Positions 35,797 through 44,490 of a stretch of DNA of 64,000 nucleotides are shown piece by piece. The stretch covers positions 1 to 64,000 of the forward strand of contig CAIJMI010000004.1 in NCBI GenBank assembly GCA_903821745.1, read 5' to 3'. Each line of letters starts with the position of its first letter. Position 1 is the first letter of the stretch. The DNA comes from Candidatus Gottesmanbacteria bacterium (GTDB taxonomy: Bacteria > Patescibacteria > Microgenomatia > UBA10105 > UBA927). The notes under the pieces were generated by a model, which saw only the letters and a list, made by a program, of their open reading frames with translations, made no database searches and was not told the DNA's origin. The position numbers and the translations under genes are program-made.

Positions 35797-36264
35797 TTAT
35801 GCCCCGCGCAAAAAAAGAACTGTTTCAATGAAAAAAAAGACAATAGTTACAATCATTATCCATCCCTGAATGGTTGGTGATACGGGTTCAGCAACCATGC
35901 CATACCAACGGTTTAAGTGTTTTACCATCATCCATTCACCAAGCTGCCAGAAAACAAGTGTTAAATAAATAAGAAGAACCAATCCTGCAGCCAAAAAACT
36001 ACCAGATGAAGAGACAACAAAAAAACTGACGACGGCAAAAAGACCAACAAAAACAACTGAGCGGAAGGGTGACGGATCAAGATGAAAAAATTCCTCGGCG
36101 GTTTCCAAAAAATACATACCGATCAAGCCTCCTAAAACGAAACTCCCGGTACTCCAGGTGGGATGAACGGTCCATTTTAAAAAACATAAAAAAAGAATAT
36201 AGACGATGCTGCCGATAAGAAAAAATGATGGTTTTTTATGAAGAATAGAACGAACACTATGCAT
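35797..36264 (-). CDS. Four-helix membrane protein, unknown
   Basis: 155 residues with about five hydrophobic segments and a short acidic loop (ETAEEFFHLDPSPF). No family recognised. A -10 TGATACAAT (36276-36271) lies 6 bases before its ATG, inside the end of the acylphosphatase gene, so it probably has its own leaderless transcript with the HEPN and CPBP genes behind it. Confidence 0.68.
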   Translation of the reverse strand: MHSVRSILHKKPSFFLIGSIVYILFLCFLKWTVHPTWSTGSFVLGGLIGMYFLETAEEFFHLDPSPFRSVVFVGLFAVVSFFVVSSSGSFLAAGLVLLIYLTLVFWQLGEWMMVKHLNRWYGMVAEPVSPTIQGWIMIVTIVFFFIETVLFLRGA

Positions 36265-36268
36265 ATAA

Positions 36269-36553
36269 TTATTGTATCACGATAAAATCAACGATGTTTG
36301 GATCAAAAGAAATTTCGAGAAGGTCCACAGCTGTTACATTCGCTAAAAATGGCCCATTTCGAACGGCCCGCATCAAGACTTCGACTTGCTGCATTTCACC
36401 CTGCAAAACCGCTTCCACTGTTCCATCATCCCTATTGGTAATCCACCCAACAACTCCTAGTTCTTGCGCATGTCGCTTCACCCATTTTCTATATCCGATG
36501 CCCTGCACAGACCCTGAAACAATAATATGAATGGCGTATGGTACTCCGTTCAT
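36269..36553 (-). CDS. acyP: Acylphosphatase
   Basis: 94 residues from ATG 36553, which overlaps the previous stop as ATGA. It has the fold's signature VSGSVQGIGYRKWV (substrate-binding loop and catalytic Arg) and GWITNRDDG (catalytic Asn). The family hydrolyses acyl phosphates such as acetyl phosphate. It is translationally coupled with the small protein upstream and probably with pth. Confidence 0.95.
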   Translation of the reverse strand: MNGVPYAIHIIVSGSVQGIGYRKWVKRHAQELGVVGWITNRDDGTVEAVLQGEMQQVEVLMRAVRNGPFLANVTAVDLLEISFDPNIVDFIVIQ

Positions 36554-36807
36554 ACTGTTTTTCGAAGTTCCTTCATTTTCCACATAAAAAGCCGGGGTTT
36601 ACTCGTTGCATTGGCATCTTTCACAAATGTCAGTGTTTTTTCAAGAATTGCCCTGGGAACAGTTTTTGCAAGTCGAATATATAAAGACTTATGTTTATAG
36701 TCATCCAAAGTTTCAGCCAAGTAGATCCCATATTTTTGAAACTCACGGGAGATATATTTATCCTCAACCGGATTAAAGGTTTGCAGTATGTCTCCTAATT
36801 TTTGCAT
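36550..36807 (-). CDS. Small conserved-looking hypothetical protein
   Basis: 85 residues from ATG 36807. Basic, helical, containing YISREFQKYGIYLAETL and a C-terminal PRLFMWKMKELRK. No known motif. It starts 8 bp after the pth stop codon and overlaps acyP by 4 bp, so it sits in a pth-orf-acyP operon. An RNA- or DNA-binding role is possible from the basic charge only. Confidence 0.72.
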   Translation of the reverse strand: MQKLGDILQTFNPVEDKYISREFQKYGIYLAETLDDYKHKSLYIRLAKTVPRAILEKTLTFVKDANATSKPRLFMWKMKELRKTV

Positions 36808-36814
36808 AAAGATA

Positions 36815-37441
36815 TTAATTAAACCGGAGCATCGCCTTATCAATTCCTTCAGTCAGAGCAATGCGGACAGCTTCTGTTCCGTTTTTAATCAGGTGTTTTA
36901 ACTCCCCTGCCTCTCCTTGGGTAAAACGGGAAAGGACAAAGGAAATATCCCATTGATGCCGTTGATGTTGAGCTTTTCCTGCATTTCCTTTTTCAATATT
37001 TTCCGTGTCACGATCCCCTTTGCTAAATAACTTTCCCCGACCAATACCCAACCGGAACCGAATAAATGCATCGGTTTTAAGCTCCGAAATAATAGAATCA
37101 ACACCACGGTGTCCGGCACTGCTGCCTTTTTGACGAATTCTGATTTTTCCAATCGGCAAATCCATATCATCATGAATCACCCAAACATCGGAAGGCTTCA
37201 ATTTATAAAAATGCATAATGGCAGAAACCGCAACACCGGAATTATTCATGAATGTAATCGGCTTAACCAACAGGACTTCCCCGACTTTTGTTGTCATGGC
37301 GTTAAATTTTGGTTCTTCTTTCCATGAAATGGATTCTGGGGTTAATTCTTTTGCAAGTTTGTCAATTGTCATGAAGCCAATGTTGTGACGCGTATCTTGA
37401 TATTCGCTTCCAGGATTTCCAAGGCCAACAATAATTTTCAT
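36815..37441 (-). CDS. pth: Peptidyl-tRNA hydrolase
   Basis: 208 residues. GLGNPGSEYQDTRHNIGF carries the catalytic His and neighbouring Asn, with a further Asn in KPITFMNNSG and the Asp in HDDMDLP. GSSAGHRGVDSI is conserved. About 25 extra charged residues are inserted between RLGIGRGK and ISFVLSRF, a place where E. coli Pth has a short loop. It frees tRNA from dropped peptidyl-tRNA. A GGGAGG site lies 10 bases before the ATG. Confidence 0.96.
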   Translation of the reverse strand: MKIIVGLGNPGSEYQDTRHNIGFMTIDKLAKELTPESISWKEEPKFNAMTTKVGEVLLVKPITFMNNSGVAVSAIMHFYKLKPSDVWVIHDDMDLPIGKIRIRQKGSSAGHRGVDSIISELKTDAFIRFRLGIGRGKLFSKGDRDTENIEKGNAGKAQHQRHQWDISFVLSRFTQGEAGELKHLIKNGTEAVRIALTEGIDKAMLRFN

Positions 37442-37468
37442 ATATGTGTTCCTCCCACCACTACTATA

Positions 37469-37499
37469 AACACCACTCCCCTTCGGGGCAAGTGGTGTT
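37469..37499. promoter_or_regulatory. Strong hairpin with UUCG loop between a DUF4870-like gene and pth
   Basis: AACACCACT pairs with AGTGGTGTT, and inside it CCC and GGG close a C(UUCG)G tetraloop. There is no T-run, so it is either a 3'-end-stabilising hairpin of the upstream gene or part of the pth leader. Confidence 0.6.
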
Positions 37500-37531
37500 A
37501 TAGAGCATATAGGTATCTCGCGAGATATCCA

Positions 37532-37864
37532 TTACTTCATTTTTTTGAGTTGTACTTCTGCAAGATTGCCGATATACGGAACCTTGTACATTTCTCCTTG
37601 GAATGCTTTCCACATACAGACGATCCAAAGAACAAATGATGCAAAAGACAACAAAAGCCCAACTAACCATCCAAGAATTGGAATAAATCCCAAAACAATA
37701 TTTGCTATAAAAATTCCTCCAAAAAGAATAGTTGATTGCATTGCATGAAACCGCACAAATTTACTTTCTTTTTCCACAATAAGGAAAATAATTCCTGTTA
37801 CAAATGCGAGTAAATATGCAGCTGCTCCCATTAAATTTTCGTTGTTCTGTTTTGATTGTGCCAT
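37532..37864 (-). CDS. DUF4870/Tic20-like membrane protein
   Basis: 110 residues from the ATG at 37864, fixed by a near-perfect GGAGGTGAT site. The longer in-frame extension overlaps the next gene and is rejected. Three or four helices with KFVRFHAMQS between helices 1 and 2, the typical DUF4870 pattern. Function unknown; members are small inner-membrane proteins. It is followed by the UUCG hairpin and pth. Confidence 0.85.
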   Translation of the reverse strand: MAQSKQNNENLMGAAAYLLAFVTGIIFLIVEKESKFVRFHAMQSTILFGGIFIANIVLGFIPILGWLVGLLLSFASFVLWIVCMWKAFQGEMYKVPYIGNLAEVQLKKMK

Positions 37865-37940
37865 TAAGTAATCACCTCCATTCTTTCTATAAATACAGCG
37901 TATCACGACTGCAATTTGCAGGTCAAGAAGAAAGGAGGGG

Positions 37941-39218
37941 TTAAAAAATAGTTTCTTGCTCGCCAACTGCACTGACGAGTGCCTTATCTTTTTCGCTTTT
38001 CCATATTTTAACAACACCAAATATGCCGTCATATCCAGGATCAATGACAATATCGCCGGATCTCACTTTTTTTATTCCGTCAGCAATTTCTGGCGTTGAT
38101 ACGCGCTTAATCTCATCAAGTGACGCATCAATTAAAATATGGAACTCAGTGTTAAACTCCTTTAACAGTGCGTCGTACTGAATCGCAACTTTCGGACTGG
38201 TCACCGGTCGTCCGATTGCCTCACCAATAATTTCAACAAGTGGAACAAGCATAGTAAATGGCGGACGATTCGGTGCTTTGGTTCCGAAGGGTTTCGTTGC
38301 AAGTTGCTCCACGCGCTGCATGACGCCCTGCGTTAAGGGTTTACCACACACGGAACATGTCGTACCTTTTTGCACGACTTCTTCAGGAGTTAACCGGATA
38401 TGACAATCCCGATGTCCCGTAAAATGGTACTTCCCTTCTTCTGGATAAAACTCAATGGTTGATACAACCCGTGGTTTTTTAAGATCATTTGTATAGTTCA
38501 TTAGTGCTTTTTTAATATTTGTGTAGGACAGTGTTGGCAGATCAAAAATCGTTGCTTCGCGGCCGAGCTTTGGACCGCTATGCGCATCGGACGAGGAAAT
38601 AATCGACCGAGTATCGAGTTCTCCAATGCGCCAATTCATATTGGGACTACTGGATAATCCCGTTTCTACGGCATAGATATTTTTTTCGTACTTCCCAAAT
38701 GCTTCTTTCAAACTGTCAAATCCACCCATGGATCCGTAGACCGAAAACCATGGAGTCCAAATGTGAGCAGGAACGATTAACGCTTCAGGCTCAATTGTGA
38801 AAATAAGTTCTGCTAAACGAATGAGCGTAAATCCTAAAATTGGCCGTCCGTCAGACAACACATTACCGCCTTGTTTGGTAATTTCCTGACTGATGTTAAC
38901 GGCTGATGCAATGGATGGAACCCACACCAGGACATGAACCCGTCGGGTTTTTCCATTTTGAGAAAAAATACAGGAAAGTTCGGTTGAAAGCAAAAAGAAC
39001 GGCCCGTCTTTCGTTGTTTTCAATCGCAACAATCCGTTTCCCACTTCTTCCAAGTTCTGTTCAATTTCCTGCATCCACAATGGATGTGTCCAATCTCCAG
39101 TTGCCAACAGCCCGATGCCTTTTTTCACTCCCCAAGCCGCGAGGTTTTGAATAGTCATCTCTCGAGAAACTGCTCGTGAAAAACGGGAATGAAGATGAAG
39201 ATCGGCAATAATGTGCAT
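37941..39218 (-). CDS. Endonuclease Q-like PHP-domain DNA repair nuclease
   Basis: 425 residues. The N-terminal PHP metal-dependent nuclease domain has DLHLHSRFS, ATGDWTHP, VPAHIWTPW and SSSDAHSG (metal ligands). A zinc module follows with CSVCGKPL, and a helical part contains EIIGEAIGRP. This matches archaeal EndoQ (Thermococcus type), which nicks 5' of uracil, hypoxanthine or abasic sites. The family is mainly archaeal with scattered bacteria, so lateral transfer is possible. It stands on the same strand as the ATP-dependent ligase. Confidence 0.88.
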   Translation of the reverse strand: MHIIADLHLHSRFSRAVSREMTIQNLAAWGVKKGIGLLATGDWTHPLWMQEIEQNLEEVGNGLLRLKTTKDGPFFLLSTELSCIFSQNGKTRRVHVLVWVPSIASAVNISQEITKQGGNVLSDGRPILGFTLIRLAELIFTIEPEALIVPAHIWTPWFSVYGSMGGFDSLKEAFGKYEKNIYAVETGLSSSPNMNWRIGELDTRSIISSSDAHSGPKLGREATIFDLPTLSYTNIKKALMNYTNDLKKPRVVSTIEFYPEEGKYHFTGHRDCHIRLTPEEVVQKGTTCSVCGKPLTQGVMQRVEQLATKPFGTKAPNRPPFTMLVPLVEIIGEAIGRPVTSPKVAIQYDALLKEFNTEFHILIDASLDEIKRVSTPEIADGIKKVRSGDIVIDPGYDGIFGVVKIWKSEKDKALVSAVGEQETIF

Positions 39219-39223
39219 GAGTC

Positions 39224-40054
39224 TTATTCAAAAATATCCTGCATAAGTTTTTTCATTTTTCGCTCTGTTTGTTTAATGACGGTTGATTTTACATGTTTCT
39301 TTTTTCTTGAAAATATCTGTCCGCCCATTTCATACCCCTTCATGTTTTTTGGTACTCGTTTTGAAAACAGAATGGGCAAAATGGATCGAGTATATGCCTG
39401 AAGCACCTTTGCTGTCCCCTCTTTTCGGTATCTGCGAAGTGACCAAATATACAATGATTCCCGAATAATGGACAGCGAATGTCCTGCTTTTGTCATCCGC
39501 TGAGAAAAATCCTGATCCTCAAGGAATGGATGTTCAACGTCATATCCGCCAATAGATTGAAAGGTTGTTTTACGAACAATCGTAAACGGTCCTGGGGATA
39601 TCGCTCGCTTAATGCTTTTAGAAAATTCAAAAAAGAAAATACCAAACAATGTTAACCGAACATCATTCACATCATCGCTATCCGGACTAAACCACGTGGT
39701 AAACAAGGATTCTTCAGATCCCACAATGTGTGCATGTAACCGTTCAAGGGTATACGAATACACAACGGTATCTGCATCAATAAAAATAAGCCAATCTCCT
39801 TTTGCCCGATCGGCACCATAATTTCTCTGGTATGGCAAACTTGCATGATCAGCAACGACAACGGTAAGATTTGGCACTTTTTGGGTAAATGCCAATGCAA
39901 CCGCGACGGTTTTATCTTTTGATTTTCCATCAACAACAATGACTTCAAAGTTTGTAAAATGCTGGTGGGAAAGACTCTCCAGAAGTTTTGGTAAAAAATG
40001 TTCTTCGTTCAGTGCTGGAATGATAACTGAAATAAACGGTTTTCCCATAGACAT
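39224..40054 (-). CDS. Family 2 glycosyltransferase
   Basis: 276 residues. GT-A fold with SVIIPALNEE at the start, VVVDGKSKDKT, and the metal-binding DAD in FIDADTV. A C-terminal hydrophobic stretch (KRVPKNMKGYEMGG region) is less certain as a membrane anchor. It transfers a sugar from a nucleotide donor, probably in envelope glycan synthesis. An alternative start is the ATG two codons in (40048). Confidence 0.9.
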   Translation of the reverse strand: MSMGKPFISVIIPALNEEHFLPKLLESLSHQHFTNFEVIVVDGKSKDKTVAVALAFTQKVPNLTVVVADHASLPYQRNYGADRAKGDWLIFIDADTVVYSYTLERLHAHIVGSEESLFTTWFSPDSDDVNDVRLTLFGIFFFEFSKSIKRAISPGPFTIVRKTTFQSIGGYDVEHPFLEDQDFSQRMTKAGHSLSIIRESLYIWSLRRYRKEGTAKVLQAYTRSILPILFSKRVPKNMKGYEMGGQIFSRKKKHVKSTVIKQTERKMKKLMQDIFE

Positions 40055-40069
40055 CTTCGCATTATACGG

Positions 40070-41008
40070 CTATATGTGAAGCATTTCAAACAAAATAAAT
40101 GCAATGTAAATAACAAAAAGCACAATTCCCTCGCGTCTTGTGATGTCTTTTTTCGATGATGCTGCCCAGAAAAAATAAACAGCAACCAAGGCCAGAATAA
40201 TCAGAGTCATCCGCATGCGTTCATGATCGGGAACTGAGAATGGAGAAACAGTGCAGACAACCCCAAGAATAAGGGTATTAATGGCGCTGGAGCCTAAGAT
40301 ATCTCCAAATGCAACATCCTCTTTCTTTTTCATAATCGCTTCAACGGCCAGCGTAAATTCAGGCAAGTTCGTTCCAACACTTAAAAGAAACAATCCGATG
40401 ACAAACGGAGGAATATTAAGCAGTGTTGCTGATAGTTCACTGATGGAAACAATATACCTCGATGCAAACGCCATACCGACAAGTCCACCAACACCCAACA
40501 ACACTGCATGACCGCCGTGTTTTACGTGTTTTGCATGCTGTTCAATGGTCGTTACGATATGTTGCTCTTTGTTGATATACAAAACGTGCACCAGATAAAT
40601 GACAATAAGAATAATGCCTTCAAAGCGCGTGAGTTTCCCGTCCCACACAACAACCGCCGGAGCCAACATAACAAGTGAAGATAAACCGATGTCCAATTTT
40701 GTCATCCCGTGATCAAGGTAAATGCGCCGCAATAAAATGGCACTGATCCCCATCACAAATGCAAGTTTAAAAATCACGCCGCCGAGCAAATTTCCGATAG
40801 AAAGTTGCGGCACATGGTCCATCACAGATTGAAACGCAACAAACATTTCAGGAATTGACGTAATAATTCCTAAAAGGAGAAAGGATAAAAGAAAACTTCT
40901 AATCTTTAAAGAATGCGCAAAATAAGAAACACCTTTGATCACCCAATCGGCGCTTTTCGCCAACAAGATGCTTAACAGTAAAAACGCGATGATATACAAA
41001 ATAATCAT
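40070..41008 (-). CDS. Sodium/calcium exchanger family protein
   Basis: 312 residues, about ten helices in two inverted halves, each with the alpha-repeat: SIPEMFVAFQS and GNLLGG in the first, GTNLPEFTLAVEA and GDILGSSAINT in the second (conserved Glu/Pro and Asn/Ser). CaCA-type antiporter; it expels Ca2+ or similar ions against Na+ or K+/H+. Its ATG overlaps the ligase stop codon by 4 bp. Confidence 0.93.
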   Translation of the reverse strand: MIILYIIAFLLLSILLAKSADWVIKGVSYFAHSLKIRSFLLSFLLLGIITSIPEMFVAFQSVMDHVPQLSIGNLLGGVIFKLAFVMGISAILLRRIYLDHGMTKLDIGLSSLVMLAPAVVVWDGKLTRFEGIILIVIYLVHVLYINKEQHIVTTIEQHAKHVKHGGHAVLLGVGGLVGMAFASRYIVSISELSATLLNIPPFVIGLFLLSVGTNLPEFTLAVEAIMKKKEDVAFGDILGSSAINTLILGVVCTVSPFSVPDHERMRMTLIILALVAVYFFWAASSKKDITRREGIVLFVIYIAFILFEMLHI

Positions 41009-42732
41009 GATTTCACTGATTCTTGATTGTGATACATAACTTCAAGCTCTCCCACCGTCGTCACTTGATTTGCATTTTTATCGGTACGTATCCGAACAAG
41101 CCTTGGGAATCGGAGTGCAAATTTAGCGCCGTGTGACGGGGACTTTGTAATATCGTCAGCCGCAATCTCAACAACAATTGCTGGACTCACCCACACATCA
41201 GGAAGAAATATTTTATCAACATCCGCGTAAGTCTTTGGTTTTTCTTTTGACGACTCCCGGTTAAATGCTGTTTTCATTTCTTTCCATAGTTCATCTGATA
41301 CCCCAGTGCCAATTTTTGTCATCGTCACAAATGTTTCGCCTTTTTTTACCCCAACCAAAAACGCACCGATGCCAAAATCCGTCCGTTTCCCTTCTCCTTT
41401 GTAATACCCCATGACCACAGCATCAATGGTATCTGCCAGTTTTCCCACTTTATTTTCTTCCTTAAATTTCACCCAGGTAAAACCACGCCGACCTGGTTCA
41501 TACATTCCTTCCCATTTTTTAACAACCACTCCCTCAAGTCCTTTTTCAATCTGTTCGGTGTGATATGTGCGAAGCGTTGCAATATCATCTGTAACAATAT
41601 GGGGCGAAACAGAAAGTATTGGCCCTTTGGTAATAGTTTCTTCCAGTAGTTCCCGACGCTTGGAAAGTGGCGTTCCCATAAGATCTTTTCCATTTTTTGA
41701 CAAGATATCAAACACAAAAAACCGAAGGGGAACGCTTTGTGTGGCACCTACAATATTATGTTTTCGTTTTCTAGTCATGGTTTCCTGAAATGGGATAATG
41801 CGATGTGTTTTTTCATCATACCCAACCGCTTCACTGTCAAGAATCACGCTTTCAGCATGAATCTGACCGGCAATTTTTTTGAGTTCCGGATACATAGCGG
41901 TCGTATTTTCTAAATTTCTGGAATAACTCGAGACCGTTACACCGTCTTTTGTTTTCTGAAAATGAATCTGTGTCCGCACGCCATCATATTTTGGCTCAAC
42001 ATCCACATTTCCCATTTTTTTAATCATCTCTTCTGCATTGGGAAGCCGCTGACACAAAGCTGCAAGAATTGGTGCACCGACACGCGCTTCAACGTGAGAG
42101 ATGCCAGCCATACCGTGAATTTTAAGTTTCGTTGCAATATATCCCAAATCCGGACGGACATCATATGCCGCTTCAATTGCATCACGGTTTGATTTATCTT
42201 TTGTCAGCATGAAAGACAATGCATCAATCATCGTCATATCCGAAAATCCAAGCCGCAGTTTATCAAGCGGTATACGAACCAAAAATCGAACTGCAAGAGA
42301 ATGGGAAGAAGAAAGCAGATTTGAAAGTGTTTGAACTTTTTGCTCCTGCGATCCTGCGCCCCCAAGCTCAGCAATTGCTTTTAACTTTAAAAAAACGTCA
42401 TGTACGGAAATGGTTGTTTCTTGTTTTTGGTGCGTTTTTGCAATCTCTTCAGCTGCAATACCAAGATCTCCATATTTTTTAAACAGAGTCGTAACGTGGG
42501 ATTCATCTTCATCATACGCAAGGGCAATTGCGCGAATCATCAGTTTATCTGCAACACCAAATTCAATGGCTTCATAAAGAGGCGCAACTCTCCCCTGGAG
42601 AAGATAACAGATCTCCCCGATTTCTGATTCTTTTGAGTTTGAAAATAAATCAGCAAGAATCTCGGTCATCGTATTTCGCGATGGAGTTCCTTCAAGTTTT
42701 TGAACAACAAGAGCAAGCGCTTGAAATGTCAT
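41005..42732 (-). CDS. ATP-dependent DNA ligase (archaeal LigI type)
   Basis: 575 residues. Helical N-terminal DNA-binding domain, then the nucleotidyltransferase core with motif I EPKYDGVR (Lys248 takes AMP), motif III-like VLDSEAVGYD, FVFDIL, EGVVVKKWEG (motif IV) and VKFKEE (motif V), and an OB-fold end. Replicative bacterial ligases are NAD-dependent LigA; this resembles archaeal and eukaryotic Lig1-like enzymes. It seals nicks and could work with the EndoQ-like nuclease encoded nearby. Whether LigA is also present lies outside the window. Confidence 0.95.
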   Translation of the reverse strand: MTFQALALVVQKLEGTPSRNTMTEILADLFSNSKESEIGEICYLLQGRVAPLYEAIEFGVADKLMIRAIALAYDEDESHVTTLFKKYGDLGIAAEEIAKTHQKQETTISVHDVFLKLKAIAELGGAGSQEQKVQTLSNLLSSSHSLAVRFLVRIPLDKLRLGFSDMTMIDALSFMLTKDKSNRDAIEAAYDVRPDLGYIATKLKIHGMAGISHVEARVGAPILAALCQRLPNAEEMIKKMGNVDVEPKYDGVRTQIHFQKTKDGVTVSSYSRNLENTTAMYPELKKIAGQIHAESVILDSEAVGYDEKTHRIIPFQETMTRKRKHNIVGATQSVPLRFFVFDILSKNGKDLMGTPLSKRRELLEETITKGPILSVSPHIVTDDIATLRTYHTEQIEKGLEGVVVKKWEGMYEPGRRGFTWVKFKEENKVGKLADTIDAVVMGYYKGEGKRTDFGIGAFLVGVKKGETFVTMTKIGTGVSDELWKEMKTAFNRESSKEKPKTYADVDKIFLPDVWVSPAIVVEIAADDITKSPSHGAKFALRFPRLVRIRTDKNANQVTTVGELEVMYHNQESVKS

Positions 42733-42746
42733 TGGTTTATTTGGAG

Positions 42747-43790
42747 TTACCCTTTTAAGATATACCGCACACCTTTTGTTGAACCTTGTTTTTGTAATAT
42801 TCCTTTTTTCATTAAGTCTTTGATTTCTCGAAGGACCGTATCTTCACTGATCATTGGAAATAGTTCAAAAAATGCTTTATTCTGTAAAAAGCCATTTTCC
42901 TGAATAAATTCAACGATTTTAATTTGCCGTTCCGATAAGGCCATCTGTTGACCACCTAATTGTTTTTTAATTTTTAAATCCGTGGAAAGATTTTTTACTT
43001 TTTCTTTAATGCGCGATAGTTCAATAGCCAAGCCTTCAATAAAATATTCCAGCCAGTGCGTGAGGTTCCCCTGCTCTGCAGCAACGCTTTGGAGTGCATT
43101 GTAATAATTTAATGGTTCCCGATCATAATATTCTTCAAGGGAAAAAAATCGTTTAATATCATACCCTTCACGAAACAGGACGAGTGTTGCAATTGCCCGT
43201 GCGACACGGCCGTTTCCGTCTAAAAACGGATGAATGCGGACAAGTTCATAATGCGTTATTCCAGCTTTGAGTGCCGAATGAATATCATCGGGTGCTACGT
43301 TTTTAAGCCACAGCAAAAAATCAGACACTAAAAATGGAACTTCAACAGCTGGTGGCGGACGAAACGTAATTTCCCCAGTCTGACTGTTTTTCACAACAAC
43401 CTGGGATTTCCGATATTCTCCAACAACGGCATCAGGTAAAATGCGATCCGCAATTAATGCATGAACGTGTTTAACGGTTTCGTCAGAAATAGTATCGCCT
43501 TGAAATGATTCAATAAATTTCAATACATTTCGGTAATTTAAAACTTCCTGAATATCACGGTCCCGTCCGACAATTTTGGCACCCGCCAATACCTTTTCTG
43601 CTTCCGTAAAGTTGAGTTCATTGCCTTCAATATGTGTTCCATGATGGACCGTTCGAACGATTGCTTCTTCTCGAAACTTTGCTTCCCATGCAGGAACGAG
43701 TGGTGCATTTTCAATAATTTCTTTCGCGGCTTCTATGACGCCGATATTTTTCAATATGTTATTTGTGATTATGAAGTTTGGTGTATACAT
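42747..43790 (-). CDS. Fic family AMP-transferase-like protein
   Basis: 347 residues from ATG 43790. Core motif HPFLDGNGR (His187, Asp191, Arg195). An N-terminal THIEGNEL segment resembles the auto-inhibitory (S/T)xxxE(G/N) motif of class II Fic proteins, though Gly stands where Ser/Thr is expected. A C-terminal winged helix follows (about 275-347). Fic proteins usually attach AMP to a target. The helix suggests a regulatory role. It shares a 26-bp divergent promoter with the next gene. Confidence 0.92.
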   Translation of the reverse strand: MYTPNFIITNNILKNIGVIEAAKEIIENAPLVPAWEAKFREEAIVRTVHHGTHIEGNELNFTEAEKVLAGAKIVGRDRDIQEVLNYRNVLKFIESFQGDTISDETVKHVHALIADRILPDAVVGEYRKSQVVVKNSQTGEITFRPPPAVEVPFLVSDFLLWLKNVAPDDIHSALKAGITHYELVRIHPFLDGNGRVARAIATLVLFREGYDIKRFFSLEEYYDREPLNYYNALQSVAAEQGNLTHWLEYFIEGLAIELSRIKEKVKNLSTDLKIKKQLGGQQMALSERQIKIVEFIQENGFLQNKAFFELFPMISEDTVLREIKDLMKKGILQKQGSTKGVRYILKG

Positions 43791-43816
43791 ACTGGTAGTA
43801 GGTATATAATAGTAGT
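43791..43816. promoter_or_regulatory. 26-bp divergent promoter (Fic / DUF5654)
   Basis: On the plus strand TATAAT (43805-43810) is 6 bases before the ATG. On the minus strand TATTATATACC lies about 14 bases before the Fic ATG. The two -10 regions overlap, so transcription in the two directions may compete. Confidence 0.6.
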
Positions 43817-44077
43817 ATGGAAGCCAAAAAACAATCCAAGGCAATGGCAAAAGCAATGCTCAAGCAAATGATCGCTCTTTCTACAGCTGCATTTGGCCTT
43901 GTTGCAGCACTTGCATGGAATACAGTTATTCAACAAACCATTGATATGTACATAAAACCGTTCATGCCAAAAGGAAGTGTTATAGTGTCACAACTTGCGT
44001 ATGCTCTTGTGGTGACAGCGCTTGCACTCCTCGTGACATATCTTCTCACGAAGATGAATGAAAGATTAGGAAAATAA
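43817..44077 (+). CDS. DUF5654-like small membrane protein
   Basis: 86 residues, two helices (about 20-40 and 58-78) separated by an amphipathic link. LVAALAWNTVIQQTIDMYI fits the DUF5654 family known from archaea and candidate phyla. Function unknown. Leaderless start from a TATAAT six bases upstream. Confidence 0.8.
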   Translation: MEAKKQSKAMAKAMLKQMIALSTAAFGLVAALAWNTVIQQTIDMYIKPFMPKGSVIVSQLAYALVVTALALLVTYLLTKMNERLGK

Positions 44078-44079
44078 CG

Positions 44080-44490
44080 ATGAACACACATTTTATGAAC
44101 AAAGGAACGGTTTTTATTACTATACTGCTTATTGTACTTATCATTGCATCACTGATCATTTCAGGAAGTATTATTGTACGCAGCCTAGCAAAACCTATTC
44201 AGCCGACCATACCCATTACACCAACCCTAAACCAAAACCAAACATGTCAACAGAACGGCAACACGTATGGTCCCGGGGAATCCGTACCATCGTCAGACAC
44301 ATGTAATACGTGCAGTTGTGATAATGGACAAATTGCGTGCACCGCAATGGCGTGCACAACAACATTTTCCTGTCCAGACAACGGTTGGGTGGATTGCATG
44401 CCAGGACCGGATATAAAACCTGAATGTTCAACGGAAGCAATGATGTGGTATAAAAATAACTGCCCAAACTTCCAAGGTGCAGCGCTTTAA
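44080..44490 (+). CDS. Anchored Cys-rich protein with a von Willebrand C-like module
   Basis: 136 residues. One N-terminal helix (about 10-33), a Thr/Pro linker, then ten cysteines in 75 residues. The spacing CQQNGNTYGPGES, then DTCNTCSCDNG, then ACTAMAC resembles a VWC/chordin-like module. It should be outside the membrane and need disulfides, which the VKOR-DsbA pair could supply. It starts 2 bp after the DUF5654-like gene. Its 3' end overlaps nnrD by 4 bp (convergent). Confidence 0.72.
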   Translation: MNTHFMNKGTVFITILLIVLIIASLIISGSIIVRSLAKPIQPTIPITPTLNQNQTCQQNGNTYGPGESVPSSDTCNTCSCDNGQIACTAMACTTTFSCPDNGWVDCMPGPDIKPECSTEAMMWYKNNCPNFQGAAL

